64,000 nt of DNA from Thalassobaculum fulvum (GTDB lineage Bacteria; Pseudomonadota; Alphaproteobacteria; Thalassobaculales; Thalassobaculaceae), in the NCBI RefSeq assembly GCF_014652915.1, contig NZ_BMZS01000005.1, forward strand, positions 62,001 through 126,000, in the 5' to 3' direction. Below are positions 51,249 through 59,510 of this stretch, one piece after another. Under the pieces are notes generated by a model, which worked only from the letters and a program-made list of their open reading frames with translations, did not search any database and was not told the origin of the DNA. The position numbers were made by a program, and so were the translations under genes. The stretch's first letter is position 1, and each line of letters opens with the position of its first letter.

Positions 51249-52598
51249 TCAGGCGGCCTTGATCCGCTCGAAGAACTGTTCGATCTCCTCGCGCAGCCGG
51301 TTCGAGCGGCTGTTGACCTCCTCGACCGATCGGACCACCGAGCTGGCGCCGCTGCCGGTCTGCGCGGCCGCGTCGGTGATCACGACCACGCTGGTCGAGA
51401 CCTCCTGGGTACCGACCGCCGCCTGCTGGACGTTCTGGGCGATCTCGGTGGTCGCGGTTCCCTGCTGCTCCACCGCCGCGGCGATCGCGGTGGCGATTTC
51501 GTTGATCCGCCGGATGGTGCCGGTGATGCCCTGGATCGCGTCGACCGATCGGCTCGTGGCGGCCTGCATCTCAGCGACCTTGCTGGAGATCTCGTCGGTG
51601 GCCTGGGCAGTCTGGTTGGCCAGCGCCTTGACCTCGGACGCGACCACCGCGAACCCCTTCCCGGCATCGCCGGCCCGGGCGGCCTCGATGGTGGCGTTCA
51701 GGGCCAGCAGGTTGGTCTGGCCGGCGATGTCGCTGATAAGCTTCACCACGTCGCCGATCTTCTGGGCGGCATCGGCCAGCCCTTGGATCTGCACGTTCGT
51801 GTCCTCGGCATGACCGACCGCGTCGGTCGTGATGCGGGCCGACTCGCCGACCTGCCGGCTGATCTCGCCGATCGAGGCCGACAGTTCCTCGGCTGCGGTC
51901 GCGACGGTCTGCACGTTGGCCGATGCCTGTTCGGCGGCGGCCGCGACCGTGGTGGTCTGCTGGGACGTGCGCTCGGCGGTTCCGGTCAGCGACTCCGCGA
52001 CCGACTGCATGGAACTTGCCGCCTGGCTGACTTCGGACAGCAGACCCTGGCTGGCGTCGTTGAACGCCAGGATCGCCGACTCGACGGCATCCTGCCGCTT
52101 CTGCCGCTCCGCCAGCATGGCCTCCTGGTAGACGGAAATCGCGAAGTCCATGTCGAGCATGACGGCCGAGCCGACGGCGGCCATCGCCGCCGCCGCCCTG
52201 TCGGTGGACCAGCGGTTCTTCTTGACGATCACGCGGGTCAGCTCGCGCATGACGTAGTTGTAGCCTCCGATGTACCAGCGCGGCTCCAGGCCGATCCGGT
52301 TGTGGGTGAGGCCGATGGTTCGCACGCTGTGGACGTAGGCCTGGTCGAACCCGCTGGTGAACAGCCGTTCCCAGTGCCTGCCCTGCGCGGAAGCCAGCAT
52401 CGCGCTGCGGTCGCCGATCATCCGGGCGAGCACGGGTGTCTGCATGACGTGCTTGTAGAACCCGGCGAGGATCCGCGGCAACTCGGGCTTGAGGTACTGC
52501 CAGGCCTCGCGCAGCGTCGACTTGGTCGCGTCGTCGATCTGCATGAAGGCGAGCCGAGCGTCGATGTCGCTCGCACCGCTGACTTCGGCATTCTGCAT
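51249..52598 (-). CDS. Protoglobin-coupled chemoreceptor (HemAT-type methyl-accepting protein)
   Basis: A 449-residue soluble chemoreceptor. Residues ~10-175 are a protoglobin/globin-coupled sensor domain: His99 in [18 protein letters not shown] is the haem-proximal histidine, as in HemAT. Residues ~180-440 are the MCP signalling domain, with the hairpin tip [35 protein letters not shown]. There are no transmembrane helices. It would bind O2 (or another gas) and signal through CheA/CheW to the flagellar motor for aerotaxis. Start at 52598 has GGAG seven bases upstream. The hybrid kinase starts 55 bases after its end. Confidence 0.95.
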   Translation of the reverse strand: MQNAEVSGASDIDARLAFMQIDDATKSTLREAWQYLKPELPRILAGFYKHVMQTPVLARMIGDRSAMLASAQGRHWERLFTSGFDQAYVHSVRTIGLTHNRIGLEPRWYIGGYNYVMRELTRVIVKKNRWSTDRAAAAMAAVGSAVMLDMDFAISVYQEAMLAERQKRQDAVESAILAFNDASQGLLSEVSQAASSMQSVAESLTGTAERTSQQTTTVAAAAEQASANVQTVATAAEELSASIGEISRQVGESARITTDAVGHAEDTNVQIQGLADAAQKIGDVVKLISDIAGQTNLLALNATIEAARAGDAGKGFAVVASEVKALANQTAQATDEISSKVAEMQAATSRSVDAIQGITGTIRRINEIATAIAAAVEQQGTATTEIAQNVQQAAVGTQEVSTSVVVITDAAAQTGSGASSVVRSVEEVNSRSNRLREEIEQFFERIKAA

Positions 52599-52994
52599 AT
52601 TCAAGCTCCCACGAGTCTTGTGAGGATTCCAGAGAAAGGGGGGCGATGTCGGGGTATTTTCCGCAACGCGGCGACAGGGCGGGGTGTTCGCGAAAGTACG
52701 CGGCGATCAACTCTTGCGATGTATTGCGCATCGAGGATGATCGCTGCGAATTTCTCGCAGATTCGATTTTGCGAGTGCATTGGTAGTTGTACGTAGCCAT
52801 ATTCGAGCGCGAATTATGTTGATCATCGCAAGTTGTCGTGTGGGTCGTCGAGACACCCGCGGAGCGTGTCGGGGTGGCACGGCTCCAGGGGCTGATCAGG
52901 CAGCGTGGTTGGTCGGCGGACCGATCGTCCCTGGGGTGACGGTCCAGCCGCACGCGCCCTTGCCGGCACTGCCGTGACCGCTATCCTCGCGCCC
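52599..52994. promoter_or_regulatory. Promoter region of the chemoreceptor module and of yjbQ
   Basis: A 396-base divergent region, visibly richer in A+T than the rest (52680-52840). It contains CTGCGA-ATTTC-TCGCAG (52744-52760) and several more TCGCA/TGCGA words, and a CATAAT hexamer on the minus strand. No gene is convincing: a short plus frame at 52780 lacks a ribosome-binding site. It probably carries the promoters of both flanking genes. Confidence 0.5.
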
Positions 52995-53438
52995 ATGTCC
53001 GACGTTCCGCTCGCCGCCCTCCGTCAGTCCCAGTCCGCCTTGACCGTCCGCACGGCTGGCCGGGGCTTCACCGAGATCACGCGGGAGGTCGACGCATTCG
53101 TGCACGACGCCGGGATATCGACCGGGCTGCTGACGGCCTTCGTGCGGCACACCTCGGCGTCGCTGCTGATCCAGGAGAACGCCGACCCGGACGTGCAGCG
53201 GGACCTGGAGGCGTTCCTGGCGCGGCTGGCACCCGATGACCCGCGTCTCTACATCCATACCGCCGAAGGGCCGGACGACATGCCGGCGCATATCCGCTCG
53301 GCCCTGACCCAGACTTCGCTGTCGATCCCGGTCGCCGGCGGGCGTACCGTTCTCGGAACCTGGCAGGGGGTCTACCTGCTCGAACACCGCACGGCCCCGC
53401 ATCGCCGCGAGGTCGTGCTCCATCTGATCGGAGCCTGA
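52995..53438 (+). CDS. yjbQ: YjbQ family protein (UPF0047, secondary thiamine-phosphate synthase enzyme)
   Basis: A 147-residue protein of the UPF0047/YjbQ family. Signature segments are TEITREVDAFVHDAGISTGLLTAFVRHTSASLLIQENADPDVQRDL and LGTWQGVYLLEHR. The conserved His/Glu residues lie in the trimeric barrel's cleft. Some members show thiamine-phosphate synthase side activity, but the true role is unsettled. The start at 52995 was chosen as the first residue before the conserved region; the upstream 30 codons are not conserved in type. The amidase gene begins two bases after its stop. Confidence 0.9.
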   Translation: MSDVPLAALRQSQSALTVRTAGRGFTEITREVDAFVHDAGISTGLLTAFVRHTSASLLIQENADPDVQRDLEAFLARLAPDDPRLYIHTAEGPDDMPAHIRSALTQTSLSIPVAGGRTVLGTWQGVYLLEHRTAPHRREVVLHLIGA

Positions 53439-53440
53439 GC

Positions 53441-54721
53441 ATGGCCGAAGCGCCGAACACCCTGAGCGCCGTCGAGGCGGCACGCCGCATCGAGGCCGGC
53501 ACCCTGACCGTCGAGGAACTGGCCGAGGCCTGCCTCGCCCGGATCGCCGAGCGCGAGCCGGAGGTCGGGGCGTTCGCCCATTTCGACGCCGAGGCGGTGC
53601 GCACCGCAGCCCGTGCAGCCCGGGCCGACGGCCCGCTGCGCGGCCTGCCGGTGGCGGTCAAGGACCTGATCGACACCGCCGATCTCCCGACCGAGTACGG
53701 CTCGGAGATCTATGAAGGGCACCGCCCGAGCGAGGACGCCGCGGTGGTGGCCCGGACCAAGGCGGCCGGCGGGCTGGTGATCGGCAAGACGGTCACCACC
53801 GAGTTCGCCTGGCGGCGCCCCGGCAAGACCCGCAACCCGCACGACCTCGGCCACACGCCCGGCGGCTCGTCGAGCGGGTCGGCGGCGACGGTCGCCGACT
53901 TCATGGCGCCGCTGGCCTTCGGGACCCAGACCGCGGGCTCGGTCATCCGCCCGGCCGCCTATTGCGGCGTCGTCGGCTTCAAGCCGACCTTCGGCACCCA
54001 CGACCGCCGCGGCGTGAAGCTGCTGGCCGAGTATCTCGACACCGTCGGCACCTTTGCGCGCTCGGTCGAGGACGTCGCGTTCTTCGACTACGCGCTGCGC
54101 GGCGAAACCATGCCGCGGCTCGACATGTTCGACGGCGCACCGCCGCGCCTCGCCATCCACGTGCCGTTCGCGGACCGGATCGACGAGGACGCGGCCGCCG
54201 CGCTGGAGCGGGCCCGGATCGCCGCCCAGACCGCGCGCGCCTCGGTGGTGGCGCTGGTCGACTGGACGGCCTACGAGGCGATGGACGAGGTCCACACCAC
54301 CATCATGACCGCCGGTGCGGCGCGCGCGCTCGCCTGGGAGTACGACAACGCCTACGACAAGCTGAGCGACTTCTACCGCGAGACCCTGGCGGCCGGCCGG
54401 GCGATCGACGACGCCGCCTACTACGACGCCCAGGGCAAGGCCGATGCGTTCCGCAACGACGCGGCGGCACGGCTCGACGGCATCGACGCGATCCTCACCG
54501 TGCCGGCGTCCGGCGAGGCGCCGGCCGGCATCGAGTGGACCGGCGACCCGCTGTTCAACAAGGTCTGGACCACGCTGCGCTGGCCGTGCGTCACCATTCC
54601 CGCGGGCCGCGGCAGCCACGGGCTGCCGGTCGGCGTGCAGATCGTCGCCGGCTACGGCGAGGACGCCCGTGCGCTGGCCGTGGCCGCCTGGCTGGAACGC
54701 GCGATGAAGGCGTTGGAATAG
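53441..54721 (+). CDS. Amidase signature family hydrolase
   Basis: A 426-residue amidase-signature enzyme. The Ser-cis-Ser-Lys triad can be placed: Lys in GLPVAVKDLIDTA, and the serine loop TPGGSSSGSAATVADFMAPLAFGTQTAGSVIRPAAYCG, which carries the cis-Ser and nucleophile Ser. It hydrolyses a C-N amide bond; the substrate is not predictable (aryl/aliphatic amides, malonamide, or others). It starts two bases after yjbQ and so is probably co-transcribed. An intergenic palindrome follows it. Confidence 0.92.
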   Translation: MAEAPNTLSAVEAARRIEAGTLTVEELAEACLARIAEREPEVGAFAHFDAEAVRTAARAARADGPLRGLPVAVKDLIDTADLPTEYGSEIYEGHRPSEDAAVVARTKAAGGLVIGKTVTTEFAWRRPGKTRNPHDLGHTPGGSSSGSAATVADFMAPLAFGTQTAGSVIRPAAYCGVVGFKPTFGTHDRRGVKLLAEYLDTVGTFARSVEDVAFFDYALRGETMPRLDMFDGAPPRLAIHVPFADRIDEDAAAALERARIAAQTARASVVALVDWTAYEAMDEVHTTIMTAGAARALAWEYDNAYDKLSDFYRETLAAGRAIDDAAYYDAQGKADAFRNDAAARLDGIDAILTVPASGEAPAGIEWTGDPLFNKVWTTLRWPCVTIPAGRGSHGLPVGVQIVAGYGEDARALAVAAWLERAMKALE

Positions 54722-54743
54722 GGGCGGCGATGCCCGTTGCACC

Positions 54744-54851
54744 GTGGGTCCCGGCTCTCCGCGGCTCCGCCGCTGCGGCCGGGATGACGACAAAGTAGGT
54801 AGGGCCGAGCTCCCTCTCCTGTCGTCATCCCGGCCTTGAGCCGGGACCCAC
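54744..54851. repeat. Intergenic palindromic repeat, copy 4
   Basis: Same family: outer arms GTGGGTCCCGGCTC and GAGCCGGGACCCAC, inner arms CCGGGATGACGAC and GTCGTCATCCCGG. This copy has the GATGACGA core instead of GATGAGG. It lies between the amidase gene and the creatininase-like gene, which run in the same direction. Confidence 0.8.
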
Positions 54852-54906
54852 CGGTGAGCGCCGAACGACCGACTGGCCGAGATATTCTAACCGAGGAGAC
54901 GACCGA

Positions 54907-55653
54907 ATGCGCCTGCAGCACATGACCTGGATGGAGGTCGAGGCCTACCTGAAGGAGCAGAAGGGCATCATCGTGCCGATCGGCTCCACCGAGCAGCACG
55001 GACCGATCGGGCTGATCGGCACCGACGCGATCTGCCCTGAGGTGATCGCCGACAAGGCCGCCGAGACGCTGGGCTGCATCATCGGCCCGACCATCTCGGT
55101 CGGCATGGCGCAGCATCACCTGGCGTTCCCGGGATCGGTCGCGCTCCGGCCGAGCACGCTGATCCTGGTGATCCGCGACTACGTGCTGTCGCTCGCCCGC
55201 AACGGCTTCGAGCGCTTCTACTTCCTGAACGGCCACGGCGGGAACATCGCCACCACCCAGGCGGCGTTCAGCGAGATCTACGCCGAGACCAGCCTTAACC
55301 CGGGCTGGGGCCGGCCGCACATCCGCTGCAAGCTGGCCAACTGGTTCGGCTTCCAGCCGGTGACGGCGCTGTGCAAGGAGCTGTACGGCGACCGTGACGG
55401 CAGCCATGCCACCGCGTCCGAGGTGGCGGTCACCCAGTACGCCTGTCCCGAGCACATCAAGTCGGTGCCGATGGAGCCCGCACCCCCGCGGCCGCGGGCG
55501 TTCCTGGACGCCGACGACTACCGCTCGATCCATCCGGACGGCCGGATCGGCGCCGACAGCTTCCTGGCCACCCCGGAAGCCGGCGGCAAGCTGGTCGCGA
55601 CCTCGGCGGCGTCGGTGATCGAGGACTACAAGGCGTTCATGGCGGAGGCGTGA
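54907..55653 (+). CDS. Creatininase/creatinine amidohydrolase family protein
   Basis: A 248-residue metal-dependent amidohydrolase. The metal-binding motifs are PIGSTEQHGPIGLIGTDAI (Glu/His/Asp) and LNGHGGN; GDRDGSHATASEVAVTQY carries the late glutamate. The family includes creatininase and MftE-type peptide hydrolases, and many uncharacterised amide hydrolases. GAGGAG is eight bases before the start. It follows the amidase across an intergenic palindrome and precedes the cytochrome b561 gene by four bases. Its placement beside an amidase hints at breakdown of a cyclic or linear amide (inference). Confidence 0.9.
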   Translation: MRLQHMTWMEVEAYLKEQKGIIVPIGSTEQHGPIGLIGTDAICPEVIADKAAETLGCIIGPTISVGMAQHHLAFPGSVALRPSTLILVIRDYVLSLARNGFERFYFLNGHGGNIATTQAAFSEIYAETSLNPGWGRPHIRCKLANWFGFQPVTALCKELYGDRDGSHATASEVAVTQYACPEHIKSVPMEPAPPRPRAFLDADDYRSIHPDGRIGADSFLATPEAGGKLVATSAASVIEDYKAFMAEA

Positions 55654-55657
55654 GGCG

Positions 55658-56332
55658 ATGGCACGCGGCGGCGACATGGTGAAGGTGCAGGTCTGGGACC
55701 TGCCGATCCGGTTGTTCCACTGGGCGCTGGTCGCCGCGTTCGCCGGCGCCTGGTACACCGGCGAGAACGGGCCGACCGACTGGCACGAACGCTTCGGGCT
55801 GGCCATCCTGGCGCTGCTGGGGTTCCGCCTGATCTGGGGTTTCGTCGGCGGCGAGACCGCCCGGTTCGCCGTCTTCGTGCGCGGCCCGAAAGCGGCCTTC
55901 GGCTATCTGCGCGACACCCTGGCCGGACGGCACCCGCTGCATCTAGGCCACAACCCGCTGGGCGGCTGGTCGGTGCTGGCACTGCTGGCGGTGCTGGCGG
56001 TGCAGGCGGTCATGGGAACCTTCGGCAACGACGAGATCCTGTACGAGGGGCCGCTGGCGCACCTAGTTTCGGAGGGGACGGCGATCCGCCTGACCGGCTG
56101 GCACAAGCTGTTCTTCAACGTCGTGCTGACGTTCGCCGCCATCCATGTGACGGCGGTGCTGGCCTACGCGCTGCTGCTGAAGACCGACCTGGTGCGCCCG
56201 ATGGTGACCGGCTGGAAGTCCATCCCGGCCGAGCAGGCACCGGAGCGGATCGCCCGCACCCCGGCCTGGATCGCCGCCGTGCTGTTCGTCGGCTGTGCGA
56301 TCGCGGCCTGGGGGCTGACCCTGCTCGGGTAG
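55658..56332 (+). CDS. Cytochrome b561-like di-haem membrane protein
   Basis: A 224-residue protein of the cytochrome b561/Ni-hydrogenase b-subunit family. It has four or five helices and the early motif VWDLPIRLFHWALVAAFAG (haem His), a second His in WHERFGLAILALLGFRLIWG, and HKLFFNVVLTFAAIHVTAVL with two late histidines. It should transfer electrons across or within the inner membrane, often to a soluble c-type or catabolic enzyme; the partner is not adjacent. Start at 55658, five bases after the creatininase stop. Converges on map two bases apart. Confidence 0.88.
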   Translation: MARGGDMVKVQVWDLPIRLFHWALVAAFAGAWYTGENGPTDWHERFGLAILALLGFRLIWGFVGGETARFAVFVRGPKAAFGYLRDTLAGRHPLHLGHNPLGGWSVLALLAVLAVQAVMGTFGNDEILYEGPLAHLVSEGTAIRLTGWHKLFFNVVLTFAAIHVTAVLAYALLLKTDLVRPMVTGWKSIPAEQAPERIARTPAWIAAVLFVGCAIAAWGLTLLG

Positions 56333-56333
56333 A

Positions 56334-57140
56334 TCACACGTAGGGCGGCTTGGTGTAGCCCTTCGGCGACAGGGTGAAGATCTCCACCCCGTCCTCGGTG
56401 ACGCCGACCGAATGCTCGAACTGCGCCGACAGCGAGCGGTCGCGGGTGACCGCGGTCCAGCCGTCGTCGAGGATCTTCACCGGGTACTTGCCGGCGTTGA
56501 TCATCGGCTCGACCGTGAAGAACATGCCCGGCTCCAGCACCGGTCCCTCGTCCGGGTGGCCGTAGTGCAGCACGCTCGGCGGGGCGTGGAAGGTGCGCCC
56601 GAGGCCGTGGCCGCAGAAATCGCGCACCACCGAGAAGCGCTGGGCCTCGGCGTACTGCTGGATGGCGTGGCCGATGGCGCCGAGTCGGACCCCCGGCCTG
56701 ATCGCCTCGATGCCGAGCATCATGCAGTCGTAGGTCACCTCGACCAGCTTCCGGGCCTTCACCGGCACCTTGTCGCCGACCAGGTACATGCGGCTGGAGT
56801 CGCCGTGCCAGCCGTCCAGCACGACGGTGACGTCGATGTTTACGATCTCGCCGTCGGCCAGCTTCCGGTCGCCCGGGATGCCGTGGCAGACTACGTGGTT
56901 GATCGAGGTGCAGATCGACTTCGGAAAGCCCTTGTAGCCGAGCGGCGCCGGCACCGCGCCGTTGGCGACCGTCATCTCGTGGCACAGCCGGTCGAGCTCG
57001 TCGGTGGTGACGCCGGGTGCGACATGGTCGGTGATCATGTCGAGGATCTCGGCGGCGAGCCGTCCGGCCTTGCGCATGCCCTCGAAATCCTCGGGGCGAT
57101 GCCGGATGATCTGGCGCGCCTCGGCCAGGGCTTCGCGCAT
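56334..57140 (-). CDS. map: Methionine aminopeptidase type I
   Basis: A 268-residue metallopeptidase removing the initiator Met. All five metal ligands are in the family blocks: Asp in IVNIDVTVVLDGWHGDSSRMY (two), His in CGHGLGRTFHAPPS, Glu in FFTVEPMINAG and Glu in QFEHSVGV. It has the standard length of alphaproteobacterial Map. The next gene upstream, beyond a repeat-bearing gap, is the FAD oxidoreductase on the same strand. It is an essential housekeeping gene. Confidence 0.96.
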   Translation of the reverse strand: MREALAEARQIIRHRPEDFEGMRKAGRLAAEILDMITDHVAPGVTTDELDRLCHEMTVANGAVPAPLGYKGFPKSICTSINHVVCHGIPGDRKLADGEIVNIDVTVVLDGWHGDSSRMYLVGDKVPVKARKLVEVTYDCMMLGIEAIRPGVRLGAIGHAIQQYAEAQRFSVVRDFCGHGLGRTFHAPPSVLHYGHPDEGPVLEPGMFFTVEPMINAGKYPVKILDDGWTAVTRDRSLSAQFEHSVGVTEDGVEIFTLSPKGYTKPPYV

Positions 57141-57254
57141 GCGGGTTACTCCATCGGGAAAGTCGATCCCCCAATCTGCGCACGCGACCCCGGGAGGTCA
57201 AGATGCGGGGCGGGGTGGCGTGTGCCGCAGTCGCCGTCTGGCTCCATACCGTCG

Positions 57255-57382
57255 GGTGGGTTCCGGACCCGGCCCGCCTGTGGCGTTCCGGTCCGGAATG
57301 ACGAAATCGGGAGGATGGCCACGCTCAAATCCTTCGTCATTCCGGAGAGGCGCGCCTTGGCGCGGCTCATCCGGAACCCACG
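57255..57382. repeat. Intergenic palindromic repeat, copy 5 (variant)
   Basis: Same layout with TTCCGG in place of TCCCGG: outer arms GTGGGTTCCGGA and TCCGGAACCCAC, inner arms TCCGGAATGACGA and TCGTCATTCCGGA. It lies between the end of the FAD oxidoreductase and the start of map, both on the minus strand. The change keeps both arms complementary, showing paired substitution. Confidence 0.75.
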
Positions 57383-57400
57383 ATGCGACGGGGGCCCCGG

Positions 57401-58705
57401 CTATCCCAGCACCGAGAACGAGCTGTCCGGGTTGATCCGGCGCCGGCGCGAGAAGGTGGCGGTGTCGACGGTGCGCTCGATGTTGGCCAGCCGGTACGGC
57501 ATCGGCGCGTTGTCGTGGTCGCCGCCGGCTTCCACGTGCTCGACCAGCCGGGCCATCAGGCGGCCGGCGCCGGGCGCGTTCTTGAACTGGTTTCCGCTGG
57601 TGCCGATCGCCATGTAGAAGCCGTCGACGCAGGACCGGTCGTAGATCGGGATCCAGTCGTCCGACACATCGTACAGGTCGACCACGCCCTTCGGCCGGGT
57701 CGCGACCGGCAGCGTCGGCACCCGCTGGGCATAGCGCATCGCCTGGGTGACAGCCTGGTCGCTCAGGTCGCGGTCGAAGGCGTCCGGGTCGACCACCTCG
57801 CGCGGGTCGCATTCCGGGTCCTCGCTGCCGACCAGGATGTGGTTGCCGGTCTCCGGGCGGACATAGCAGGCGATATCGCTGTCCGAGACGACGATGCCGG
57901 AGCGCGCGACGTCGAATCCGGCCGGCGCGTCGACGTGGACCACTTCCTGCCGGACCGGCTTGGTGGTGATGGTCATGTCGCGGTCGGCGCCGACCATGGC
58001 GTTGATCCGCGACGAATGCGGGCCGGCGACATTGATCACGACCGGGGCGGCGATCCGGCTGCCGTCGTCCAGCACCACGCCCTGGACCCGGCCGCCGGCG
58101 ACCGGGATCTCGACGACCGTGCGGTTGAACAGGAAGCGCCCGCCGGCCGCCTCGGCGGCGCGCTGCAGGTTGTGGCTGGCAAGCTGCGGGTCGTTGACGT
58201 AGCCGGCGGTCGGGAAGAACACGCCGCCCTGGAGGGCGCCGCCGGTCGGCTCGCCGAAGCCCGGCTCGTCCTGCCGCTTGGCCGGCCAGTAGCGCTGCAG
58301 GTCGTAGATCGGCAGGGCCGAGCTGATGCGCTCGGCGTCCCATTCCTCGAACGGAATGCCGAGCCGGGAGACGTTCTCGACGATCCGGGCGAGGTGGCCG
58401 TTCTGCTCGGTCTTCATCACCAGGCAGCCGCATTCCCGGAACTCGGCGTAGCCCCGGTCGTCGGTCGCACCCAGGTAGTCGGTCCAGCGCTTCCAGTCGA
58501 AATAGGAGTCGTAGGCCAGCGCGGTGCCGTCGAGCGTCGAGTAGTGCACCCGGATGATGGCGCAGGAGTTGGCGGTCGAGCCGTAGCCGGCGGCCGGCAG
58601 GCGGTCGACGTTCAGCACCTTGCGGCCGGCGCGGGCCAGCTCCAGGCCGACGGCGGCGCCGATCACCCCGGCTCCGATGACGATGGCGTCGTAGCTCTCG
58701 GTCAT
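57401..58705 (-). CDS. FAD-dependent oxidoreductase of the DAO family (sarcosine/glycine oxidase-like)
   Basis: A 434-residue flavoprotein of the D-amino-acid-oxidase-like superfamily. The dinucleotide-binding motif is IVIGAGVIGAAVGLELARAG at residues ~8-27; the C-terminal FAD region has DVSDDWIPIYDRSCVDGFYMAIGTSGNQFKNAPGAGRLM, with the conserved Gly-rich segment. Close relatives include sarcosine oxidase beta and other amine/amino-acid oxidases and dehydrogenases. The substrate is unknown. GAGG is eight bases upstream of the start. It follows sfsA with a 27-base gap on the same strand. Confidence 0.9.
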   Translation of the reverse strand: MTESYDAIVIGAGVIGAAVGLELARAGRKVLNVDRLPAAGYGSTANSCAIIRVHYSTLDGTALAYDSYFDWKRWTDYLGATDDRGYAEFRECGCLVMKTEQNGHLARIVENVSRLGIPFEEWDAERISSALPIYDLQRYWPAKRQDEPGFGEPTGGALQGGVFFPTAGYVNDPQLASHNLQRAAEAAGGRFLFNRTVVEIPVAGGRVQGVVLDDGSRIAAPVVINVAGPHSSRINAMVGADRDMTITTKPVRQEVVHVDAPAGFDVARSGIVVSDSDIACYVRPETGNHILVGSEDPECDPREVVDPDAFDRDLSDQAVTQAMRYAQRVPTLPVATRPKGVVDLYDVSDDWIPIYDRSCVDGFYMAIGTSGNQFKNAPGAGRLMARLVEHVEAGGDHDNAPMPYRLANIERTVDTATFSRRRRINPDSSFSVLG

Positions 58706-58732
58706 GGCTCGATCCTCACTGGACGACAGGCC

Positions 58733-59443
58733 TCAGACGATGACGGGCAGCGGCTTGCGAAGCGTGATGCGCTCCGGCGTGATCGCGCAATCCCAGGCGA
58801 TCGCCTCGACCCCGGCGGCGACCGCCCGGGCCAGGCCCTCGGCATAGCGCGGATCGATGTCGGCGGCGGCCACCACCCGGTCGCAGTCCATGCGCTGCAC
58901 GCAGAACAGCATCACGGCCCGCCGGCCGGCGGCGACCGCGGCCGCCAGCTCCTCGAGATGCTTGGCGCCGCGCGCGGTCACCGAATCCGGGAACTCGGCG
59001 GCCCCCGGGTTCGGCCCGTCCGGGCGACGCAGGTGGACGTTCTTGACCTCGACGTAGCAGGGGCCGCGGCCGTCGCCGTCCAGCAGCAGGTCGACCCGGC
59101 TGTTGGTGCCGTAGCGGACCTCGCGGCGCAGGCCCGGATAGCCGGCGAGCTCGGGGACGGTGCCGGCGGCGATCGCCTCGGCGACGATCGCGTTCGGCCG
59201 GCCGGTGTGGATGCCGACCAGGCCGCCGTCCGCCTCCACCAGCTCCAGGGTGTGGGCCAGCTTGCGCTTCGGGTCGTCGGAGCGCGACAGCCAGGCGCGC
59301 AGCCCGGGCGCGTTCAGGCCGGTCATGGCGCCGGGGTTCGGGCAGTGCGCCGTGACCACCTCGCCGCCGAGGTCGATATCGGCGAGGAAGCGCTTGTACC
59401 GCCTGACCAGGCGGCCTTCCAGGAGCGGGCGGGGCAGGTCCAT
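58733..59443 (-). CDS. sfsA: Sugar fermentation stimulation protein A homologue
   Basis: A ~236-residue SfsA protein: [21 protein letters not shown], the [20 protein letters not shown] segment ([14 protein letters not shown]), [13 protein letters not shown] and VEVKNVHLR, with the nuclease-like D-E-K core, are all present. SfsA proteins have an OB-like N-terminal part and a PD-(D/E)XK-like domain, and may bind DNA or degrade nucleic acid; the physiological role is unclear. The start is uncertain between this ATG and a GTG three codons earlier; neither has a good ribosome-binding site. Confidence 0.9.
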   Translation of the reverse strand: MDLPRPLLEGRLVRRYKRFLADIDLGGEVVTAHCPNPGAMTGLNAPGLRAWLSRSDDPKRKLAHTLELVEADGGLVGIHTGRPNAIVAEAIAAGTVPELAGYPGLRREVRYGTNSRVDLLLDGDGRGPCYVEVKNVHLRRPDGPNPGAAEFPDSVTARGAKHLEELAAAVAAGRRAVMLFCVQRMDCDRVVAAADIDPRYAEGLARAVAAGVEAIAWDCAITPERITLRKPLPVIV

Positions 59444-59510
59444 GGGCGGCACCGTAGTGCGATGCGCCGCCCTGCGCCACCCGCTCCCGGAGTGGAGTCG
59501 TCAGGCCGGC

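Noticed and set aside
47588-51262. A 1224-codon plus-strand frame over the hybrid kinase
   Set aside because: It mirrors the kinase gene, whose domain order and motifs are unmistakable. The product of the plus frame is compositionally skewed and has no domain.
52780-52977. A 65-codon plus-strand frame in the region before yjbQ
   Set aside because: No ribosome-binding site, low-complexity composition, and it ends within the yjbQ promoter region.
52599-52994. A sigma-54 or FliA-type promoter for the chemoreceptor
   Set aside because: No TGGCAC-N5-TTGC on either strand and no TAAA-N15-GCCGATAA element could be found by eye.
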